Source: Jaapia argillacea MUCL 33604 (taxonomy: Eukaryota > Basidiomycota > Agaricomycetes > Jaapiales > Jaapiaceae). From it: a DNA stretch of 64,000 bases. This document shows, piece by piece, positions 34,337-46,657 of the stretch (position 1 is its first letter; each line of letters starts with the position of its first letter). Below the pieces are notes generated by a model. It saw nothing but the letters and a program-made list of their open reading frames with translations, was not told where the DNA came from and ran no database searches. The translations under genes and the position numbers were made by a program. The stretch is taken from contig KL197721.1 of the NCBI GenBank assembly GCA_000697665.1, positions 28,400-92,399 on the forward strand, written 5' to 3'.

Positions 34337-35877
34337 TGTTCTTAAACATTGCTATTTGTGATTTGGCGAACCTCTTCCGAATTTACCATGCTCTCACAAC
34401 CGAACCTACTTGCCTGATGTGAGACTTCGGTGAAGTCCATCTCCACCGAACGTGGCGCTGTCCGCTGTCCTTTGGGTTTACTTACTTCGTGCTGAGAGTG
34501 TCGCTTCTGTTCAGTTTATTTCAATGGCTGCTTGGTCCAGCCCCCTGAACGGTCTTCTCCCTCTCGAATTATGGGCGTCAGGCTCATCATGGGCCGCTCT
34601 CATTGTACATCTTTGGTTATGTAGGACCGATGAACCACGACGGCGACCAACCAACCACGAAAAATATGAAGAATAGCCGTCAATTCGATATTTTGGACGC
34701 CTAGTACAACTGAGATGCATTTAGGTCCTTCCCTCCGCCAAAATTCTGTCCGGAGAGTGGAAGGGGGGTCTGATACCAAGCATTTCTGAGGATTTTCGGG
34801 GGGTCGTGTTGCTCGCCCCAACCACGGCTTGCTTGGCTTACGGCCTGCCCGAAATACAGAGGTGTCGCGGAGTTGGATCAGGGCGGAGTTTCAAATCCCC
34901 CCATAAGATCCAATTTTTTTTCTCTGCTCAACGTCCTCTTTCCCGATGGCTCTCGAGTTTACTTGATTGTGAGTTCTTTACCAAATTTGCCTGTCTATGT
35001 TGTCCCTGCTCTTCGTATGATGAATATCCGAATCACAAATATCAAGCTCAACAGTCTTATCCATTTCGCGTGGACCTGCTGACTTCATTCTGCAATCCTG
35101 ATCCATCCATTTTTTTTTCGTCCTTGTTTACTTGATGTTACCGAAGTTGCTGACCACCCCTTCAAATATAGGTCGCACAAGCGCCTGCACTTCGTCCCAT
35201 CTTGGTCGTGTTTAGTCTACTGTTGTATCTATGGCAGTATGGTCGTCCGGAATACATTTTTTTCGACTCTTTTGTTCGTCCCTCCGCACTGGAGATGGAA
35301 ACGACTTCACCTGCGAGCAAGCCCTTCACCAACTACCACTGCTCTCCTTTGGAAGGACTTGGGGTAGTGTTGTTCCTGCTTCCGCTGGTCGGGCTCCAGT
35401 CGCGACTGGTGCATAGGTTCGACGGCCTCTGCCCACCTCCAAACCCCTACCTCCATGGTCTTCGACATCAACAGGACCACGTGATGATTATACGGAGCTT
35501 ACGAGTGTACGACAGCGCCATACGGAGTCACTTCGAAGTCCTTCCGTCCGATCGCGATCCAGTTACCCTGCCAAAAAGGAGGCTGAACTACCCGTCCTTC
35601 AGTGCAACAATGAACGGTCTCGATGATCGACACCCCTCACTCAGCCCAGTGATGACAATCAAGGGAATGTAAGTCTGAGATCTGAACGCGTTCAATGACC
35701 GTACATAAGTTTGGGCAACAAATTCGTCCCGTTGACCATCTCGATTCTCAGTCAAGGTGACCGTGACGCGACGCGTTATGGTCACCGGAATTGTCACCTA
35801 TCGTCCCCCAACGAGCCGACTGCCACTTGCCCAGGTTTCCTGTATTTAGCATTATTCCTGCTCGACGACTGATCATC
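34337..35877. other. Intergenic, no gene assigned
   Basis: About 1.5 kb with a 156-codon open frame at 35202-35672 and shorter ones, none with a domain I recognise or credible splice continuity. Confidence 0.45.
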
Positions 35878-37744
35878 ATGGATGTTGAAATGGTCGACCA
35901 GACTGAGCTTCCGAGCTCATCGACGACGAAGAAAAAGCCCCGTATTGTCCTTGTCGATGACTCGCATCCGTTTGAGCTCGAGTCCTACATCTCAAGCTAC
36001 TCAGGTTCGATAAGGCCCTCGCCTTTAATCCAGTAAAGGGGCTCACGAATGATGTCTCGCAGGTCGGACTGTCGTTGATCGCTTGACCCATATTATGGGG
36101 TTATGTCCACCCCTGGCGCCTCAAGCTCTCCAATTAGCAGTGCAAGAGATCCACAAGATGCGGGATCCTTCGATGTACCAGACCGTCATCTCCACATATG
36201 ATCAAACCTGCGCATTACCCGATACTCAACTCCCAGCGGCTCTTGACGTCGTTCAGATCAATCAGAACTGGGTTGAAGAGATGAATGCGAAGAATCAAGC
36301 TGAGAGGATGAAGTTAGAAGTAGAGTTGAAGACGTATACGAATAACATGATCAAGGAGAGTATCAGGGTATGTTCGATCTGTTTGAACTGTACGTTCATA
36401 CACTAATGATGTGCAGATGGCACACCGAGATTTGGGTGATTTCTATCGCAATGTCGGAGACGCCTCCACTTCCATGAAGCATTATACCAAATCGCGAGAG
36501 TTTTGCACTACGAGCCAGCATGTCCTCGATATGTGTTTGTCTGTTCTTGAGGTGCGTATCGCACCGCCCTTGTCCCCGATGACTCTCGACTCAAAAGTCT
36601 TCAGCTTCTCATTGAACAAAAGAACTATTCTCATATCGCCACATACGTCTTCAAAGCTGATGCTGCGTTAGATACAGCATCAGGAAACAATGGCAAGGAG
36701 AAGGAAGCTGCCCCTTCCCAACCAACAACGGCGACCACAGCAAAGAAGAGCGTTGACCGCGAAAGGATCCAGACGAAACTAGATTTTGCGACGGCACTCT
36801 CACATCTCGGAACAGGTAACTACGAAAAGGCTGCCATCTCATTTCTGAAACTAGGTCCCGTCAGTGGCTTGGGTGATTGGGTTGGAAAGGTACGACCTTT
36901 CGAGTGGCACGAGCCCGTCAACGATACTGATGCGTAGGGATGCTAGCTCGTTTCTGCATCTGATATCGCCATCTATGGTACACTTTGCGCCCTCGCAAGT
37001 CTTTCCAGAGGTGGTATCAAAGCTCAAGTACTTGATAACGACAACTTTGGTGTCTACATCGAGAATGAACCCTACGTCCGAGAAATCATCGAAGCCTACA
37101 TGGGCAACAGATTCAAGACCGTTCTCGAACTCCTCGAGAGATATTCTGTGGGTGCAATAGACAATGTTCCCGGAATTAAGTTTGATTTTGACTAAACTTG
37201 GTTGCTAGACTCGTCATTCAATTGACATCCATCTCACATCACATGTGCAAGACTTGACGACTCTCATCCGGAATCGCGCGATCGTCCTTTACTTCCAACC
37301 TTTCGCAACTATCAAACTCGAGAGAATGAGCGCTGCATTCGGTTGGACCGTCGAAGAAGTTGAGAAGCAAGTCGTTGGCTTGATTCAGTCTGGGGAGATT
37401 CAAGGTCGTGTGGATAGCCAAAACAAGGTCGGACACGATGGTGTCGTTGAATATCTGGTCTTGAAGGCGCTAACTTTGGTGGTGTTGTGCAGATCCTGAA
37501 AGCAAAGCAAACTGACTCAAGAGCGGCGCTATTTGCTAAAGCCCTTCAAGCTGGTCAGGATATGCAGAGTGCTAATCGGAAGTTGCTCTTGCGGATGCGA
37601 TTGTAGGTCTCCCCCGAGGTGGTCATTTGTCAATCGCTTATCATGTTTGTTGACAGACAACAGGCGGACCTTGTGGTCAAAGCTCCCAAGGGATACAGAA
37701 TGGATGGGGTGCACCCAAGCGAGATGCTCTTGCAGGCGGATTGA
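35878..37744 (+). CDS. CSN1: COP9 signalosome subunit 1 (CSN1/GPS1)
   Basis: A gene of several exons. The N-terminal part ([31 protein letters not shown]) leads into an Rpn7-like helical repeat region ([45 protein letters not shown]-type helices). A PCI winged-helix domain follows ([51 protein letters not shown]). The C-terminal [11 protein letters not shown] tail is typical. CSN1 is a scaffold subunit of the complex that removes Nedd8 from cullins. The stop at 37744 is 114 bases upstream of a tRNA-Ala gene on the same strand. Confidence 0.92.
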
Positions 37745-37858
37745 GCGTTTGAGGTATCTGCAGGAGTATCTAGTAACAGCGGACTTGTAGGTTACTGGTT
37801 GTCGTCGCCACTGTTGCCCTTCGCTGAATCGGATGGGCCTGGAGGCACCCTCGGCATC

Positions 37859-37930
37859 GGGCACTTGGCACAGTGGTAGCGCGCACGCTTTGCATGCGTG
37901 AGGTCGGGAGTTCAATCCTCCCAGTGTCCA
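37859..37930 (+). tRNA. tRNA-Ala (anticodon TGC)
   Basis: Seventy-two bases with a full cloverleaf: acceptor GGGCACT/AGTGTCC (one G-T pair), D arm with A box TGGCACAGTGG, anticodon stem CACGC/GCGTG around loop TTTGCAT (anticodon TGC), T arm GGGAG/CTCCC with TTCAATC, and discriminator A. No intron. Confidence 0.95.
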
Positions 37931-38303
37931 TTTGGCTCAAAGACAACAATGTTTTGGTGGGGTAACAACTTCTCCGTACTTGCACAAGTACATGGGCAAG
38001 GGGTAGCCCGCATTCTCCTTAGGCATCATGAGGACCCAAGGTCTCGACATCGCAATCATACACGGCTCGACCATGCACCAACTAAAGCGGAATCAGACAT
38101 GTCCACCAAGCCAAGTTTTTTTAAACAACACATCCAACAGGCCACGTGCACGATGTGAGATACAATAGAATGTATTGCACAACCACCACACAACCACAAC
38201 CCATCCCCGAACATTGCTACAAACCAAGCCTGGATAGAGTATCCTGGGTATTTAACAATAGGAAGAGTAAGGTATCTACAATACATAAAGGACAGACAAA
38301 GGC

Positions 38304-38909
38304 TTAGAGAGCGAGGGCAGAAAGGGCTACAGCTGCGAGGCCAACAACGGCGTTGATGCCGTAGGTCACGGCACCGCTTTTGGCAGTGGATCTGGGAGAG
38401 GAATATCAGTGACTGTATGGTTTACTGAAAGATCACAGATACTTACGAGGGAGAGGCCGATGAGGGTGCAGTAGAGGAGGGCGCGGCGGAATGGGAGGCG
38501 GAACCCGTGGAGGCAGGAGGGGTGAGAGTGACGCCCTGTATCATGGAACACCTGAGCATCGAAACAAGCTGAGGATTCGAAAAATATAAACTTACAACGG
38601 CTGCGCACAGCGCCTGAGCAGCTGCCTCGGCATTGGTAAGGTCAGAGCCTGTGCAGTTGGCCTGGATGCACGCGGTGGTGCTGCTGATGAAAGCCTGGTT
38701 CTTGCATAAGCAAGCATTGTCCGTCGCGGCACAGCCGCCCAAATTGGCGTTGGCCAGACAAGGTGTCGCGCAGGCTGCAGAGCAGGAGGAAACGCGCTGA
38801 TCAACACGAGATTAGACGAGCAAAAAGGACGACGCGTACCAGGGATGGATTGGGCCGAGACGGCAGCCAAAGCGGAGGTGAGGGCAACGATGGCGAATGT
38901 GAAGCGCAT
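38304..38909 (-). CDS. Small CFEM-domain, probably GPI-anchored, cell surface protein
   Basis: Four exons (38909-38840, 38774-38596, 38535-38447, 38391-38304) encode 141 residues. A signal peptide (MRFTFAIVALTSALAAVSA) is followed by one CFEM domain with all eight cysteines: CATPC, GGC, ACLC, TAC, NC and LC, spaced as in the family. A Ser/Pro/Ala/Thr-rich stalk then leads to a hydrophobic C-terminus (VVGLAAVALSALAL), as expected for a GPI-anchor signal. CFEM proteins sit on the fungal surface; some bind haem, but the Asp used for that should be checked structurally here. Confidence 0.9.
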
Positions 38910-39614
38910 TTTGATAATAATGATAAGACAAAGAGGGTTGGAGATGACTGAAGGTCGAAAGGCTGGAGAATGGAAGACTCGAAGGTGAGCTGGGTTGTAC
39001 GACGTTGGAGTCGTGGCTCTTTATACCCTCCAACAATGTGCTTCCTGGCCTTGCCTATAAAAGGACAAGAACAGGAGGTATTGTGTCACCGTGTGGTGCC
39101 TGAGCTTGCTATCGAAGATCTTGGCAATGCTGCCGAATCGGACATTCGACTTTCCTCCGAGTCCGAGGCGACCGACGCGCCTCTTCAGGCCAACACAGCG
39201 AAACATTTGAGCGCTTGGGAAGAGCATCGCAAACTCGAAACAATAGTCAGTAACCGCATCACAGTCGGGGTCGTTGGAGAACAAGGCAAGAAAGGGATTT
39301 CCATTGTTGGCCAAAACACTCCACCAAAAGGAATTTATGGCACGGGAACAGTGGGTAGAAAATACAACGCTATTTTTGCGGAGGTTCCATTTTGTTTGTT
39401 CCCTAAATTGGGTATATGTTCTACCTTACGTACGCGTTGCCCATGCAACCACCACCCTTCTCGGGGGATGCCGATAAACTGTACAGTTCTTCAGCCACTG
39501 AACCTTCTTGTCTTTGATGCTATTTGCATCTGGTGGCTGAAACATCCGAGGGTGGCTGAATACCAGCAATTCTGACCATACCGCAGAGCTCATCGACTCG
39601 GACATCTTCAAGAC
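38910..39614. other. Intergenic between divergent CFEM and eL31 genes
   Basis: Holds the promoters of two divergent genes. A 201-codon open frame at 38970-39575 on the + strand has no recognisable domain and is not called. Confidence 0.5.
39019..39025 (-). promoter_or_regulatory. TATA box of the CFEM gene
   Basis: TATAAAG on the - strand, about 110 bases upstream of the start codon at 38909. Confidence 0.5.
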
Positions 39615-40229
39615 ATGGTACGTCGTTACGCCGCTCTTGCATCCCTCAACTTCCCTAATCGTAGTATGTATCACAGGCCCCCAAGACATCCTCCAAGAAA
39701 AAGGTTTGTACGACCTTTCCAAGCACCCGATCTTTCGTTCTTGACACTTTGATAGACCGGCGGCAAGACTCGCTCTGCCCTCCAAGACGTCGTCACCCGC
39801 GAGTACACCATCCACTTACACAAGCATGTCTTCGGTATGGGCTTCAAAAAGCGGGCACCACGAGCAGTCAAGTCCGTTGTTGAGTTTGCGCACAAGGCGA
39901 TGGGCACTTCGGATGTACGGATCGACCCTAAGCTGAACCAAGCGCTATGGGAGCAGGGTATCAAGAACGTTCCCCATCGTATTCGGGTGAAGCTTGAGCG
40001 TGAGTTGCAGATCCTTTCTTAACCTTTGAATTGGAGCAGGGGGGATTGATGGTATATTGTTTGACGGATAGGGAAACGAAATGACGATGAGAACGCCAAG
40101 GAGAAGCTTTACACATACGCATCCCATGTGCCCGTTGCAACCTTCAAGGTATTCCTGCCCCTCCGTTGGTCATATATTCACGCTCATCATCCCATCTGCC
40201 AGGGTCTGCAAACGGTCGTCGTCGAGTAG
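39615..40229 (+). CDS. RPL31: 60S ribosomal protein eL31
   Basis: Five coding exons (39615-39617, 39677-39703, 39756-39999, 40072-40148, 40203-40229) encode 125 residues. The sequence covers the whole family: [24 protein letters not shown] (read in two parts), [32 protein letters not shown], the [17 protein letters not shown] region and the ending [11 protein letters not shown]. The first coding exon is only the start codon, directly followed by a GTACGT donor, a layout known from other fungal ribosomal protein genes. eL31 lies at the exit-tunnel side of the large subunit. Confidence 0.95.
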
Positions 40230-42276
40230 ACATCTTCTTTCCTTCCATTGCACCGGTGCCAGGGGAGAGTGGAGGAGGAGAGAGGACGATGGCCCTCGTT
40301 GTATCTCATGCCAAGCATTCATGTCTTTTGTCTCAGCACATCCAGGTGCACTTATCGTCTATGCTATGCCGAGCAAAATAAAAGCCATCAGGTGTACAGA
40401 GGGCTATCGGCTCCTCCGAGGGTTATTCAATTGAACTGGACACCAGATTCAAGAATTTTGACTCAATTTCTCCAAAATATCAATGTCTCCTCCGCCGCCA
40501 AGAAACTCCAGTCTTTCGAAGGAACCTAGGAAGGCGAAGGTGTCGACGCCTGATCCTCCTCCATATGCCTCAAATTCAACGATGACGAGCCTCCCTTCCA
40601 AAAGGCAATCGTTGGACAAATTCACTGTGAATTATCTCAACGTGATATCCCCCACAACGCCGAGCATCCAACCCTATTGCCCGCATGATTGCGTTCCATA
40701 CGGCTCCTCCTAAGATGCTCCACACCACGACTCATACGGTATTCTGAATACCCGTCGCGATTAACATTCACATTGCACAAGATGGCCGCCCAGCGAGTTG
40801 AGTCAGTCGACAACATGTGATTTGATGAGAAGTTCGATGGGTGCAGTAGCCTGCACCGGAGGCGAAGAGAGTGTGTAAGCCCATTTATCCTTCCCTGCAA
40901 GTAGTGACGTTCAGTTCGACATCAGAATATTCTGATCCACCACACTGGTCCTGAGTTCGGAGCACCGACACATCGCGGTTACAGTGAGGTAAGGACTTTA
41001 TCACAACTATTGCTTCCTCTCGGGTGCTCAGGTCAGACCTCTTTACATGCGCCATGTTCCAACCTTGACCAGTATACGGCATGCACGAAATAGCATCTTA
41101 GCCAACATCACTCGAACTTGGCCTGAACACCCCCATCTTAACCCTCCCACGCCCGTTTGCCATATGGTGACAGAGGACGAGTCTTGGGTTCAATACCCTG
41201 ACATCTCATTCCCCTTCATATTAGGGTGAGCAGGGCTCAGCAGCCGATCTGTGCAAACAACTCAACCTCCTCCGTCTGAGATCTTCACCTCACGGTGCAA
41301 GACTGACCGTGGCACTGCTGACTCGATTCCAGGCATAGTGAGGTTTGGTTGCCCTTGACGTTGTTCAGCATCACCCTCGGGTGAATCAATTACTCCTACT
41401 TGTCCTTGTGGTGGTTCCGCATGGTAAACCCCCTTCGAGATACCTTGGAACCTGCGCTCTTCTACAAGAGCTCGGAGTATGTTAGCAAGTTAGGTGGCTG
41501 CTGCAATATCGCTCTGCCCCACAAAACCTTGCAGGTTGTTGCCCCACTGGGAGATAATACCCGCACTTCGATCCCACATCGAAAGCGTCCTAAAGATTTG
41601 GACGTGCGATGCACTTGTGGCGGCCGCTACTTTGTAGAAGAGGTGAGCTACCGTTCCTCCAAATGTCGTCTTGACTCACTGTGAACTTTTCGCGCTGACG
41701 ACAAAAATATGGTACAGCTCTGACAGTGTCCAGTTTCAACTTTTCAAATCAGATCTGGTATGTCGAAGGTACCCGACGCCCATGTATTGTGGACCACGCG
41801 AACCTCCCAACCACGGTGAATGCTTGTGTCGTTCCTTTGCTGGGGTCGCAACCACATTGGATGGGTATGAGACAAGGTGAAGACATGTTTAATTACTCGG
41901 TTTAGGTGGGTGAAGCCCCGTGAATTTAATTCATCACATCTATGTCACTACCAATTTAGCACCCTTTCGCTGCAATTGAATGGGCTCCTTCAGAAGACCG
42001 TGGCTCATATAGGTTATCAGAGATTCGTTATGTGTCTCGACAGAGGCACTGTGGTCGCAACTCGCAAGCCTCCAAGGCCACATCCCAGGGAACCATTGAC
42101 GGGGACACCATGCAAACTGATCTCAGTCAACCTCTTCACCATACCGTGTGCATATTACTTAGCCCAAAACCCTAAACTACGTATCTACAAGCATCCAGTG
42201 AATGTCTCATAGCAAAACCCATAGAATAATATGAACAGGGCCCATTTCAAGCCCACATAGTCCAAGTCCAAGTCCC
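40230..42276. other. Two kilobases without a supportable gene
   Basis: The best candidate is a Ser/Pro-rich frame at 40483-40713 starting MSPPPPRNSSLSKEPRKAK, which could be a first exon, but no continuation was found. The rest holds only short, interrupted frames and looks like decayed sequence. Confidence 0.45.
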
Positions 42277-44252
42277 TCAATTCAGCCTGATATTCCGATC
42301 ATGCTTCACCGAAACTGACTCTGGTCTCGTTGACCTATTCGTCCGATGTTCCCAGATAGGATCGACATCTGGTCCGTCCAAGTCACCTGCACCATCCCAT
42401 CCCCAACACCATACTGCAGATGAAATGTGAGTGGAAGATTATGATTGGGGAAGGTGAGGGGACATACCGGATTCTGGGCCAGGGAGGAATTCTAATGGTT
42501 CGGCTTCCTCTTCTACGAATAACCGGTCGTGAGGACCAAACCATGAGCGATCTTGAGGGTCTGTGCGCGGGTCGTCTGGTAATCCTCCAAGGCGGACGTA
42601 TCCCCGGATGGCGGTCAAGTTTCTTCGTATCGGATGGATAATATCGTATACTTTCTGAAAAAAAAAATCGGGTCGTTAGTATGCGCCAACAAATTGAATG
42701 ACCTCAAGCAAGCCAACCAACCCGATCGTAAGCCAACTTGACTCTAGGAACCATTAAAATCCTCCCATACCCCGCATCCCAATAATCATTACAAACCAAA
42801 CTACACTCGCTAGCCGAACACTCTCCCTCCGTGATCCTAGCCATCCTGAACCGGACGTGAGGGGGAGAGTAGATGGGCGCGGGATCGAGGATGGCGATAC
42901 CGTTCCAGCAGGATTGGACTTGGACTGGAAGATGTCTTTGGAACCGATCCGAGGACTCTTCGTGGTGGAATACAGTTTCGAATGGGGCGTTTTCGAGTGC
43001 GGTTCCGTTGAGGTCTCGGGCGACCCAATTGTCGTAGAACACGGGGGCACCCTTGATGAACGAGGCGTTAGCACAAGAAAGATGGGAGGGGGTTGAAGAC
43101 TCACGATTTCGTCGTGATACATGTAATCTGCCGCACATGTAATCCCAGCGTTGTTCCTTCGGCTTTGCCAAAGCAGCTCCAAGATATCGTCCACACAAGG
43201 TAGAATGTCGTTCATGAAGATGATGGAATCGAACACCTCATTGTTCGCATCCCTCAACTCGTACAACGGTCCAAACGCCGCATTCCGCACTTCTGCCAAG
43301 TACTCGATACGATGATTGAATGCACCCCTAGTACGCATGGAGGTCCGAATCGTGACCCGCATCCCAACACTCCTAGTGAGGGCATCGAATATCCGTAAAA
43401 GAGCCTTCGTCTGATCCGTCGATCCATTCTCATAAATGGAGACGTAGACGTTTTGGTAACCCACAACAGCAGCAACTCTAAACAGCGTGGCGAAAAGATC
43501 GGGAATGACGTCGAAAGAGTTGTACAAGTTGATGGCGAAAAAGTACTTGTGATCGTCCCCACTCAAATCACGTCGGATATTTCGGATGGAGAGATCTTCT
43601 TGAGCAGGGGAGAAACCTAGTCCGCTGAACCAGGATGAGTGGGACTGACGGTCGTGGCCGATGAGAGTTGCGTAACGTTCGCGGGCTTGGTTGGCGTATA
43701 AGGGTTGGGCGTGTCGGGTGCATTCTTTGGTGTAGTGAGGGGAGAGTGTGGTTAGGAGTTCGAGGACGCGATGACGTTGTTCAATGCTTGGGAGGGGGAT
43801 GGCGTGTCGTGATGAAGGGGATGTGGGGCCCGAGATTGGTCTCCAGGTCGGAGGGGCGGGCTAGACGTGAATACGTTAGTTCTCGCAATGACGTTATTTT
43901 TTCCGAGAGGAAACGAAGTCGAAGTTCCATGCACTGGAAGAACAGGTGGAAATCAACGTAGCTGCCGCCTGTTTCAGAACGTCGAATGGTTCGGGCGGTC
44001 TCAACGATCGAGGACCTCCTGTCCCAGATATGAAACATTCGACGTGCCTACCAACACCTCTCTCGAACCAGCCTGAACCCCATTTCTTTCTTTCCTCCAC
44101 AGCAGACATCCCCAGGATGGATGAACACTCACATTCAGAGATATGATTTTCGGTAACAAGAAACCACACAGTAGACCAATGAGCAGGGCTAGTGGTGGGG
44201 GTATTCGTTTCAGCTGGGCCACAAACGGTATATCGTCGTCCTTGGGGCGCAT
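42277..44252 (-). CDS. GT69-family alpha-1,3-mannosyltransferase (CMT1/CAP59-like)
   Basis: A gene of several exons. Exon 1 (44252-44133) encodes 40 residues with a signal anchor (LALLIGLLCGFLL), giving a Golgi type II protein. The catalytic part has YQNVYVSIYENGSTDQTKAL, RIEYLAEVRNAAFGPL, IIFMNDILPCVDDILELL, ITCAADYMYHDE, FYDNWVARDLNG, VQSCWNGIAILD and ECSLVCNDYW, all typical of the Cryptococcus CMT1/CAP59 family. The MNDILPC segment is where metal or donor sugar would be expected to bind. The last exons read VYDIIHPIRRNL and end DVDPIWE... to a stop at 42277. The exact borders of the second exon (near 44075-43860) are uncertain. Its start is 493 bases from that of the divergent SGNH gene. 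Confidence 0.88.
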
Positions 44253-44745
44253 GTCGATCCAAGAAACCTCTCAAAGGCAAGGAAATGCCTTGTGTACAGT
44301 GACGGGGGCGTGCAAAATCCGAAAGGATAAGGCGGAGCCAGAAATAGTGAACCAGGCACCCTCGGTGGATTAGTTCCGGAATGGGGTTGTTCCAGCGCTG
44401 TATGCTCTTTCCGCCGATCGGTTGGAGCGCACAGACCAGCGGCGAGGAAATAAGGACAAGTTTGGGGGGACCGAGAACGATGTTGAAAACAGTGGCAAGG
44501 CCAAATGATGGCGAAGACGCGAGGGTTTTACGACACGTTGACAGACGATGCCGGGGCTTGGAAAGTTCCGTAGATACTTTATCTGTGTATATTGCTGGCA
44601 TCCCCCATTTGTTGGGCTCACAGTTCAGTATCGACTTGGCACGACGGTTCAACGATAGGAGCCTCGTTGCTTCCGATATATGCAGCGGCGCGCTCGAAAA
44701 ACCCAAGCACACATTTCTCCTCCCATCCAGCATCACTTTGCCGGT

Positions 44746-46657
44746 ATGGATCACGAAAAACCCCTCTCAAGGCTCAATCGCAAGTCTTTGGGTGTCAATA
44801 ATCGCATCTGGCTCATCCTGTCGCTCTTTTTCCTCCTTGTCCTATTCACTCGCTATGTTACTCCCCATGAACGACCCTCACCCCACCGGACAATGGACTT
44901 TTCAAACTTGAAGCCAAAAAACTACTTGAATGCAACCGGTGACGAACCAAGTCCGTTCGCCTTTTGCCCTGTCTATGGAGAAGGAGACGAGCTGGCGGCA
45001 AAGTATGGTCCAGTGACGTTGTCCAAGACGAGACATCATTTGGGTAGCGGTGCTCGTGTGCAGCGCCTAATTCACAAGGCATTGGCAGGACAGCCTGTTG
45101 TCATCAGTATCATTGGAGGTTCAGGTGAGTTGACGTATTCTACTATTCACGCCTTGATGCCGTCCTCTAACCGCTGGCTATTCGCAGTATCCGCTTGTCA
45201 TGGTGCAGGAGACGATCCCTTGTCTCCAAGCTGTTATCCTTCACGGTTCTTCCATTGGTGGAACTCAGTCTTCCCGCATCCCGCATCCGAACTAACAAAC
45301 GGTGCCATGCGGAAATCCAACTCTGCCTACTTTGGGTACTGCAACGCCCATCACGTCCCAGAAAACACCGACTTGGTGATCATCGAACTTGACGCTGATG
45401 ATGAACCGTGAGTCTATCTTGCGCATATACTCTGTTAGCCGTCGTTAATGAAGATTGTACTTGCCATTAGTAATGACGACTTCTTGGCAACCTTTGAACT
45501 TCTCGTTCGGTCACTGCTCCTGCGCCCTGACGCACCAGCCATTATCCTGCTCGGCCATTTCAGTCCCCAAGTACACGAAACGCACGGTTTCGCCGGGCCC
45601 GAACATTGGCATAACATGGTTGCCCAATTTTACGACGTTCCCCATGTCAGGTCAGTCTCTCCCCTTCAAATAGCACAACGCATATACTGAAGTCAATTGT
45701 CTATTTTCAATTCAGTATCAAACCCATAGTCTACTCAGACTACATCACCGACCCAACCGGTACTACCCGCCGATACTACGTAGATCCCGTCCTCGCAAGT
45801 CCAGGAGGTCACGAAGTCCTCGCCGACACCCTCATCGCCTACCTCCAATCCCAAATCTGCTCCGCCTGGAACGCAATAATGGGACACTCAACAGACGTCC
45901 TCCCCCTCCTCGCCAGTGGCTCCAACTTCAAACAGCCCACCGATGCTCGAGGGCTTTTTGGTGGGATTGGTCAGAGGAAAGGGGCTGCGTCTGGTAGTGA
46001 GGGGACGGAGGAAGGTGATGAAGCGGGTGTCGGGAAAGTGAGGATATTGGACGCCGATAGTAATCCGGTTATATTGACTCAGTTGAGAGTCCCGCCTACG
46101 AGGTTGACGACGTTACCGAACTCTGGTCGGGCTTATGAAGAGATCCATCCCTTCTGTGTATCCGCCAACGACCTCATTAACCCACTCCCGCCCTCACTCT
46201 TCTACGGCTCTGGATGGCACGCTTACCACCCTTCGACTGGATCCAATAGTTTGGAGAGTACGGGCCATTATTGGTATTCTACTTTGCCGATGAGCAAGAT
46301 TAGAATCCCGGTACAGGTTGGAGCGGGTGATATTGGTGTTTATTATTTGAGGGAGAACAGGCAGGATGTTGGGGGTGGGCTGGGGAGTCAGATTGAGTGT
46401 TGGGTGGATGATAATTATGGAGGTGCTGTGGAGTTTGGGAATGGAGCGGATGTTGGGGAACCTACGCCGACGTGAGTTGCACTCTCTCGATCATCTTCTG
46501 TTATACAAGCTAATGATCTGCGGTTTGCGTGATGGATAGACTGCAAGTCATTGATCACTTCGTCACTCGAGGTTCTCACTACGTCGAATGTCAACTATTA
46601 GGCGAGGAAGGACGCGGAGTACCCGCTTTCAAAATCTTGGGCGTCTTCACTACATGA
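44746..46657 (+). CDS. SGNH-hydrolase-fold type II membrane protein (capsular-associated-protein-like)
   Basis: Five exons keep phase (44746-45124, 45188-45407, 45471-45650, 45716-46471, 46540-46657) and give 550 residues. A cytosolic basic N-terminus and one membrane segment (IWLILSLFFLLVLF) suggest a Golgi or surface type II protein. The lumenal part has VVISIIGGSVSACHGAG, with a GDSL-like block I Ser restored across intron 1, then SAYFGYCNAHHVP and TDLVIIELDADD, matching an SGNH-type fold. Basidiomycete homologues are often labelled capsular associated proteins; the reaction (perhaps O-acetylation or deacetylation of a glycan) is inferred. Shares a promoter region with the GT69 gene. Confidence 0.8.

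Noticed and set aside
38970-39575. 201-codon open frame on the + strand opposite the CFEM promoter
   Set aside because: No recognisable domain; it covers the promoter of the CFEM gene.
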